From positions 2,542,001 through 2,606,000 of the forward strand of contig CM073201.1 of NCBI GenBank assembly GCA_037042915.1: 64,000 nt of DNA. The letters run 5' to 3'. Position numbers and translations under genes: made by a program. Positions 57,313 to 64,000 of this stretch are shown here, in pieces (position 1 is the first letter of the stretch; each line of letters starts with the position of its first letter). Below the pieces are notes generated by a model. It was not told the origin of the DNA and searched no databases. It saw only the letters and a program-made list of their open reading frames with translations. This DNA comes from Auricularia sp. M13 (taxonomy: Eukaryota; Basidiomycota; Agaricomycetes; Auriculariales; Auriculariaceae).

Positions 57313-58165
57313 ATGGAATACGCACTCAAAGCCTCGGACGCCATCAAGTCCTTCAGAGTGCGTACTCAGAGCCCGCCGCCGGCCGCCGCCTAGACACGTC
57401 TCATACTGCCGTAGGAAACGCGGCTCAGCGCGCTGCGCCCCGTCACCGAGTTCTTCGACTACAACCGCATCTCGCGGCCCGCGGACCTCAACACCGCGAC
57501 CCAGGTGCGCTCGCACCGAGTGCCTGCGTTATGTTCTGACTGACCTTCTTTGCAGCGTATCTCGTATAACACGTACGCCCACGCCTGCGGCTGCCCGCTG
57601 CGGCGTGCTGCTCACGCGCATTCAGACGATACTTCTCGGGCAACTACCTCATCGTCATCGCCGCGCTCACCGTCTATGCCGCGTACGTCTGGCTGTTCGC
57701 TAAGGACAAAAACGGACAGGCACTGACAGGACACTACCATTGTGCAGGATAACCAACCCGTTCCTCGTCTTCGCCCTCGTCTTCCTCATCGGCGGCTTCA
57801 TCGCCATCAACAGATTCGGTGCGTCGTCCTAGGACACTTGTCCGGCATCCTCGATCTGAATCTTTTGCAGCGCCGGAACCGATGCAAGGTCAGCCTCCGC
57901 CTCCGCCTCAGCGTTCTGTACGATTCGCTGACACCCATTGAATTGAAATTGAATGGCAGTCGGCGAGCACGTGGTGACGCAGAAGTCGCTCTACACCGTC
58001 CTCTTCGTCGTCGGCATCCCGCTGGTGTGGTGGAACGAGCCGTTCAGCACGCTCTTCTGGATCATCGGCTCCTCGCTCGTCCTCATCCTCGGCCACGCCG
58101 CGCTCATCGAGCCCGGCGTCGAGAGCGAGTACTCCGAGGTCGAGGCCGGCACCAACGTCGTCTGA
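57313..58165 (+). CDS. PRA1/YIP3 family Rab acceptor
   Basis: Seven exons (57313-57357, 57415-57504, 57556-57572, 57626-57682, 57748-57818, 57871-57888, 57960-58165; sum 504 nt, 167 aa). Two exons are only 17 and 18 nt. It has the PRA1 layout: hydrophilic start with RPVTEFFDYNRISRP, NTRYFSGNYLIVIAALTVYA, two hydrophobic hairpins (NPFLVFALVFLIGGFIAI and SLYTVLFVVGIPLVWW, FWIIGSSLVLILGHAALIEP). PRA1 proteins act on prenylated Rab GTPases at the Golgi/ER. Confidence 0.9.
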
Positions 58166-60195
58166 CCGGACCGGCGCGTCTTGCTCCACAGCGTGCAGTC
58201 TTCTCCCTTGCGCGCGCAACGTCTGTCCATAGGTTTATTAGAATCGAAAGACTCTGCCCTTTCGCCCATCCCCACATTTCTTGTTTGGTACCGTTGTCGC
58301 CTTTCTTGTCCGGCCTCACATAGATACAATAAATATTTTATTCTCAAATGAATTGGCTGCGCGGCGGCCCGACTCGGACTGTACAGTTTGGTCATTTGCT
58401 CTATCTTGTACCGTCGATCGCAATGCCAAATAGGGAGGATTCGCGGAGCTGGCTCCGATCCTCGACTCGGATGCCATTGTGATTGTCAAGCTCCATTCCA
58501 ACTTCACGCGCTAACGACGCTGTCTTGGATGCCTCGACCGGTCCGTGACGGCCATCCACAAAGCTTTCTGTCTGCCAGAGTCCGGTTGTTGAAGTCATGC
58601 AGCGCGTCGGGAATGCTGGTCAACGCACAGTAAGTACGAACTTGAGAACGCGTTCTGTGCGTTATCTCGCGGTTGCCTGGGCCGTGGTACTGGGCTGCAG
58701 GTATCCCTTGCGCGATGGTCCTATAAGTATGCTTGTTCCAGGAGCTGGCATTGCACTGCACGCTGACCCTGGGCAGTGGGAGCCCCGGTCCATGAGGCGA
58801 CGTTCAAATTCGCCTTCGCCGTGCGTGGGCGACATCGGTGAAGAAGCGTTCTGCGCGTGCTCAATTGCCTGCGTCTCTGTGCTAGCCTGCGATGCGACAG
58901 GAGTCAGATTCAGACTGAGACGCACTCAGCGTGCACCTTGGAGTCGTGGACGCGTTCGAACTTCCAGCGGCCAGCCTGGCGCGATGTCGGATGTTCCGCA
59001 AATAGTTAATGCGCACGCGTTTACAGCTGGATGCACTCGCAATGTGGCGCGCGTCCGCTCCCAGTCTGCTCCATGGCTGATATCCAGCACCTGGCTCATG
59101 GTACTTATCCGAGGCCGCGAAGGGGCGTCCACAGTGCTTGCATCCCGCGCCTGGACCTCTGCGCTCGGTATGCGTGTCACCGCCAGCCGTGCGCGCCTCT
59201 GATCGTGCGCCCGGCTGTGTCTTGGCGCGCCGGACGTGGAGTGCGCGCCTTCGCCTCGCAAGAGCTGATCCACGGCGCACTGGCAGAATTCCCATCATCC
59301 TCGCCTGCACGCGTGGAAAACGCAGCGAACGATCATGACCAGAGGACAAGGTTGGAGGATGCTCGGGATCTGCCGCTGACGATCTGACCGAGCGAACACG
59401 GTGTTTGTGATCATGGACATGATGTTCTCGCTGGCCGGCGATCTCAGCGTGGGAGCAGACCGAGGAGACCGAGTCGTGCCCAACGTTCAAGAATCAATGT
59501 TGCCAGTTCGCAATATTTATTTTCTGGGGTGCCTACTGCAAACCGTGGAGCTTGAATACGCCATTATAATTAGATGTTTACAAAGGTTGGCGGTACTTAC
59601 TTAGACGCTGTGTTCTTTTTCTGGCACCGGGGATACGACCGAATGCGGGGAGGCGCACGACGTGCGCACGATCAGGTGCGCGGACACTCCGACACCGGAC
59701 ATTTCCACCCAAGCTCGCCGTATCTCAGTCTCGCAGCAATGCTCGCGGTTTCTCCTGGCCCAACGTGCTTGCCTTCCTGTTGTCGAGCTGCTGGTTGAGA
59801 GTCTAGGTGCCGGTGCCGTAACGGTGTGGCCAGCGGGAGCGCGCGGTCGACGGCGGTGCATGATCTGACGAGGCCGAGGCAGTTTGCTTCCCAACCAACA
59901 GCTCGGCGGCGCAGCTGATGACAGACCCCGACGCACCGCACGTCTTGCAGTTGCAGTTGCAGCGCGGGGAACTGGAGGCTGCCCACGGCCTTCCTCCTAT
60001 CGACGGTGCAGCGGCCTGCACATCTCTTGCGCGCAGCCGTCGCGCGACAGTGAGCGTGGAAGCACGCACGCCCCTGGCGCTATAACAAATACCAGCGCGA
60101 TGATTGTCATGACGGCGTCAGAACACTGAACAGCGCCTCGTGGTCCCGCAGCACGCGCGCATCAACGGCACCCATCTTGGCGGGCGGGCCAGCGC
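58166..60195. other. Gene-poor 2-kb stretch
   Basis: No recognisable gene, RNA or repeat. Open frames on both strands (for example 58882-59490 minus, 59672-60069 minus) have shadow-like composition. Confidence 0.4.
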
Positions 60196-60202
60196 TATAT
60201 AA
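60196..60202 (+). promoter_or_regulatory. TATA box of the lysozyme-LysM gene
   Basis: TATATAA 87 bp before ATG 60289, with a pyrimidine-rich 5' UTR between them. Confidence 0.6.
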
Positions 60203-60288
60203 GGAGGGCCTGCTGCACTCTCTGGCTCCTTACAGCTTTTTGCACCTTCTCTTTCTTCCTGTCGCCTTTTATTCCTTCTTCAATTGCG

Positions 60289-61074
60289 ATGTCTCGTCTT
60301 CTTGCTCTCGCGCTTGCCCTCTACGGCGTCCAGGCCATGCCCGCTTTCAAGCGTGGAACCGTCCCGGACGATGGCAACTGCATTGCCAGCATCCCGCCGG
60401 GCCCCGACCCGGACGTCGTGAACAAGATCTACCTGGCTGGTGTTGAGCGGAACGTCAACATGGCCGTGCGTATTACTGTTTTCTCGGGCAAGGAATTCGT
60501 GTGTTGATTTCTTACGCAGGTCATGCAAGCGACTTTCGAGACCTGCATGCAGGAGACGCGCTGCAACAACATCAGCTGCGGCGACCAGGACTCCATCGGC
60601 GTCTTCCAGCAGCGCCCCTCCATGGGCTGGGGCACCGAGCAGGAGATCATGGACGTCGGCTACTCGACGGGCAAGTTCCTGGAGCAGGCGATCCCCTGGG
60701 AGGCCGCGAACCCCGGCGCGTCGCCGGACGCCATCGCGCAGGGCGTCCAGCGCGCCGAGGCGGGCAACCTCTACGCCCAGCACCTCGACACCGCGAACCA
60801 GCTCATCCAGCAGGCCGCGGCGGCCACGGGCGTCGCCTGGGGCGGCCTCTCCGGCGGCTCCGGCGGCGGCTCCCCTCCGCCCCCGCCCCCGCCCCCTCCC
60901 TCCGGCGGCGGCGCCTCGGGCGGCTGCGCAAACACCTACACGCCCGTCCCGGGCGACTACTGCTACCTCATCGCGCAGAACCACGGCATCTCCGTCGACC
61001 AGTTCCTCGCGAACAACCCCAGCATCGACGCCGGATGCTCGAACCTCCAGGTCGGCGTCGCGTACTGCCTCTGA
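60289..61074 (+). CDS. Secreted lysozyme-like plus LysM protein
   Basis: Two exons, 60289-60465 and 60520-61074 (732 nt, 243 aa). A signal peptide (SRLLALALALYGVQA) is followed by a domain with ETCMQETRCNNISCGDQDSI and GVFQQRPSMGWGTEQEIMD, close to actinobacterial lysozyme/transglycosylase-like proteins, which read DRDSxGLFQQRPSxGWGT. A linker of Gly, Ser and a run of prolines (PPPPPPPPP) leads to one C-terminal LysM domain: YTPVPGDYCYLIAQNHGISV and FLANNPSIDAGCSNLQVGV. LysM binds chitin or peptidoglycan. The fusion suggests a secreted enzyme that targets cell walls, of bacteria more likely than of the host. Catalytic residues cannot be proven from motif alone. Confidence 0.82.
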
Positions 61075-61417
61075 GTTTAGGAGTTTGAGTGTCGCTTTTT
61101 TTACCCCTTTATTTATTATCTTTACCTGGGATGACTGGAATGAAATGCCATGTTGTACCATGCCTCAAACCCAAAAACCATCGCGTGAACTTGCCGTGAA
61201 CTCTGCAAGAGAGAGATCATACAAATGTGAGGAGAAATCCATCATCGCGAGGATATGAACGTTGGAAACTTGAAGAGCACATCCATTGGCATTGCTCCGA
61301 GACCGCGACACGCTACACCTACAAAACAACTATGCACCACGACGCCTATTCATACACTCGCAAACATGATAGCTACTTTACAGTCCCTTCGCCTCGGACA
61401 GTCACCAGGAAGAATTT
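61075..61417. other. Convergent intergenic space
   Basis: Between the LysM gene and the dehydrogenase. Nothing recognised. Confidence 0.4.
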
Positions 61418-62928
61418 TATTCTGGGCCAGAGATAATGGCCTTGATGACCGCCTTGCCGTCGTCACTCTTGCCTTTCTTCGTCGTTTGGAACGCAAGTGC
61501 AGCGTCCTTGAAAGCAAAGCTAAGCACGATGATGAGTCAAACGATATACATACGCGATGTTGGATAGTTTACCGGTGCGTGACCAACGGCTTCAGGTCGA
61601 TCTTTCCTTGCCCGACAAGGTCGATGGCCAACGGATAATCGCCAGGGCCGTAGCGGAAAGAGCCCTTGAAGTTGACCTCCTTGACGAGGAGGATCGTGAC
61701 GGGGATCGTGACCTCCGCGTTGCCCATGCCGACCTGCACGAACGTGCCGCCATGCTTGACGATGTAGACGCCGATCTGGATGCACGTCGCCGCGCCGCTG
61801 GCGTCGACGACGAGGTCGATAGCCCCGGGGCCGCGCTCCGGGAAGTCCAGCGCGGCGGCCATCTCGGCGGCCGTGCGCTTCGAGTACGCGATCTGCGACT
61901 CGCCCTCGCGCGGCGTGCCGGAGAGGAACGCGTCCGTCGCGACGTAGCCCTTCGCGAAGTCGAGCCGGCTCTGCACGATGTCGACCGCGATGACGCGCCG
62001 AGCGCCGAGCGCCTTCGCGACGGCCATGCAGAGCAGGCCGACGGGCCCCGCGCCGAACACCGCGATGCTCTGGTTCGCCCTGAACGCGCCGATGTTCGCC
62101 ACGGCGTGCACGCCGACGGAGAGCGGCTCCATCATCGCGCCGTCCTCGAGCGACAGGTTGTCCGGGAGACGGTAGGCGAGGTCCGCGGGCAGCGTGTAGT
62201 AGCGCCCGAGCGTGCCATCGACGGGCGGCGTCGCGGCGAACACCATGTGCGGGCACAGCTATGCCAGATGATATTCGTGAGTCTTGTCTCCGAATGGCTT
62301 GCGACAGCGCACGCACTTCGTAGCGGCCGCTCTTGCATGCATCGCAGGTGCGGCACGACGCGCCTGGTTCCAGTGCGACGCGGTCGCCGGGCTTGACGTT
62401 CTTGACCTTGGAACCAACTGCGCTATGTTAGCCTTATCGGTGATCAACCAACCGGTCAAAAAAACGCATGCACCTTTGTAAACGACACCAGAGGATTCAT
62501 GCCCAAGCACCTAACATAGACGACGAGCAATGAGCTGTGTTGCGCAATGCGTGGCGATAGAATCGATTCTCACCATGGGCGAGTTGACGACGAAGTCTCC
62601 AATACGGCCGTGAACGAGGAAGTGCACCTGCGATACATGAGGCTGCTGTCGTCGACACGAAAACGCAACATACATCGGAGCCACAGATTCCTAAGAGCCG
62701 CAAATTCGATCAGCATTTGCATAATTGCGCATAATATCGCTAACTGCCTACCCGTCTTCTTGACCTCGATAAGCGCCTCATCGGGGCCCGCTGCAAGTCA
62801 CGGTCAGTCTGCGTCCACTGGCAGGCGGCAAGGAAACGGGACTGACGCTCGTGCACGGGCCGCTCCTCGAAGAACACATCTTCAATGGCGCGCAGGACGA
62901 AGGATTTGTTGTCCTTGAGGTCGCTCAT
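61418..62928 (-). CDS. Xylitol/sorbitol dehydrogenase (zinc MDR family)
   Basis: Several exons from ATG 62928 (MSDLKDNKSFVLRAIEDVFF). DEALIEVKKT, then GICGSDVHFLVHGRIGDFVV (first zinc ligands), LGHESSGVV, VKNVKPGDRVALEPGASCRT with the structural-zinc Cys set CRTCDACKSGRYELC, and the long exon HMVFAATPPVDGTLGRYY. The NAD fold is SIAVFGAGPVGLLCMAVAKA. It ends RFAFKDAALAFQTTKKGKSD and IISGPE, stop 61418. The order matches fungal xylitol dehydrogenase, which oxidises xylitol to xylulose in pentose use; sorbitol is an alternative substrate. A TATAAT lies at 62953-62958 on the minus strand. Confidence 0.87.
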
Positions 62929-63498
62929 GATGCTGGAGCAAGGAGGTGCGGAGGGATTATAGGCCTGAGGAAGCACTCCGGGCTCTCCACGCCATGACAC
63001 CCCGCTATTTGAAGGGGGCTGGCTGCACTGTGCACCGGGCCGCGACCCGTCGACATTGCGCGCGGGCATAAAATGGAGCTTCGCGGTCTGCACACCGATA
63101 GGACGGGTCGCTGCCGCTCAATGCACAGGAACGCTGCCAGTACCGGCGCGCGATCGCGCGACGCTTTGCTGCCTCATATCGCTGCCCCCGAGTTCAACGA
63201 AGGCAGGACCTGCCTACCTACTATAGCGCACTTGAACCGGGACGCCGCATCGGACTCTTGCCCACCGTGACCAACCCCAGAGACTTCGCCGTCATGGCAC
63301 ATGACCGTGGCGGCTGCGGGCCGTCGAGCCGCCGCTCAGCAGCGCGATCCGCCTTCATATCTGGCGAACGGACTCCCAGGCTTGACGCCTACTTCGAGAA
63401 CTTGCAGGCTATGATTATAGTGATAAGCGCGACGATTTGCTGTAGCGAATACTATACATAAAGGGGAACGAATCCCCAAGCACTCGTAAATCCGAAAC
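62929..63498. other. Intergenic between dehydrogenase and ERT1-like gene
   Basis: Dehydrogenase promoter and 3' end of the transcription factor; nothing else recognised. Confidence 0.4.
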
Positions 63499-64000
63499 CT
63501 AAGATAACAGCGGCAGCCATTGACCTGCATCGGCGTCAGCAACATCCGTCTGAAATCCGAATGCGCACGTACCGACAACGATGTTCGGCAAGTCGAAAAT
63601 ATCGCGGCGAATGCTGAAGCAGAAGGCGCAGAGGACGGGCACGCCGGTCTTGGTGAGCAGCACGCAGTGTGTGTGCACGCTCTGCAGCGTGTTCTCGAAC
63701 GCGTGCGAGGCAAACTGCTCCCAATACTCGACGGCCGACTGGTTCTCGAACAGCTGCACCAGCATCAGACCGAACAAAAACGCCACAAGGCGCGCACCTC
63801 ATAGATGAACTTGCGCTGCCCGAGCAGCTCCTCGCGCGACCAGCCCGTCAGGACGCTGAACTCGACGCCGACGACGCAGATCTCGCCCGTACGGCGCCAG
63901 ACGACGGTGGGCGTGCCGTTGAACGAGATGAGCTTCTCAAGCTCGAGCACGGAGCGCTGGAAGCACTTCTCTACGAATACCTCGTCCTCCTCCGACAGCG
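63499..64000 (-). CDS. ERT1: ERT1/AcuK-type transcription factor, 3' end (partial)
   Basis: Only the C-terminal PAS part is in the window. Reading from the edge: KLISFNGTPTVVWRRTGEI, then GWSREELLGQRKFIYE, an intron, LFENQSAVEYWEQFASHAFE, HCVLLTKTGVPVLCAFCF, and RRDIFDLPNIVVG. A final intron joins to QWLPLLS and the stop at 63499. This is the C-terminus of the Zn2Cys6-PAS regulators ERT1/AcuK that control gluconeogenesis and use of non-fermentable carbon. The zinc cluster would lie beyond 64000. Confidence 0.82.

Noticed and set aside
60440-61258. 272-codon open frame rich in Ser, Arg and Pro
   Set aside because: Alternative frame of the lysozyme-LysM gene; low complexity only.
61557-62396. 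279-codon plus-strand open frame over the dehydrogenase
   Set aside because: Antisense shadow of the xylitol dehydrogenase coding exon.

Overview
The window is nuclear DNA of an agaricomycete (mushroom or wood-decay type basidiomycete). Most genes carry many GT-AG introns of about 45-65 nt, coding GC is high, and the families are typical of that group: a DUF6535-WD40 protein, a secreted tyrosinase, an HsbA-type protein, compact fungal kinases, a cytochrome P450 relic and mitochondrial formate dehydrogenase. I rebuilt exon chains by eye. Where I say the exon sum is a multiple of three, I added up the exon lengths.

Layout. 0.5-4.7 kb: three tandem minus-strand compact kinase genes, the middle one a chimera of the outer two. 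5.0-5.1 kb: U2 snRNA (minus). 5.6-6.5 kb: secreted HsbA-like protein. 6.5-9.4 kb: gene-poor. 9.4-17.2 kb: two large sterol-glucosyltransferase-like genes in tandem, with 12 and 14 exons. 17.4-24.3 kb: ERD1-like EXS protein, BCS1 AAA ATPase, MFS transporter (divergent from BCS1) and nitronate monooxygenase. 24.5-27.5 kb: a CK1-like kinase pseudogene split by an 839-bp element with terminal inverted repeats and a tRNA-like Pol III promoter inside. 27.6-38.9 kb: AAA ATPase, possible small mitochondrial protein, DUF6535-WD40 protein, GNAT acetyltransferase, cytochrome c and an F-box protein.

39.9-48.8 kb: NAD formate dehydrogenase, proteasome chaperone UMP1, a P450 relic, a RING/TRAF-type zinc-finger protein and the histone H2B ubiquitin ligase BRE1. 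50.7-58.2 kb: tyrosinase, epoxide hydrolase, an HSP12-like gene directly behind a (AC)41 microsatellite, the small APC/C subunit CDC26, and PRA1. 60.3-64.0 kb: a secreted protein joining a bacterial-type lysozyme-like domain to a LysM domain, a xylitol/sorbitol dehydrogenase, and the 3' end of an ERT1-type transcription factor cut by the window edge.

The genes do not form one pathway or cluster; they are mixed housekeeping genes (splicing RNA, respiration, proteolysis, chromatin, trafficking) and lineage-specific genes (kinases, glycosyltransferases, secreted proteins). I found no rRNA, canonical tRNA, CRISPR array or complete autonomous transposon. The most unusual features are the kinase chimera, the TIR element in the CK1-like gene, the lysozyme-LysM fusion, the intron differences between the two glycosyltransferases, and several very small exons (8-18 nt).
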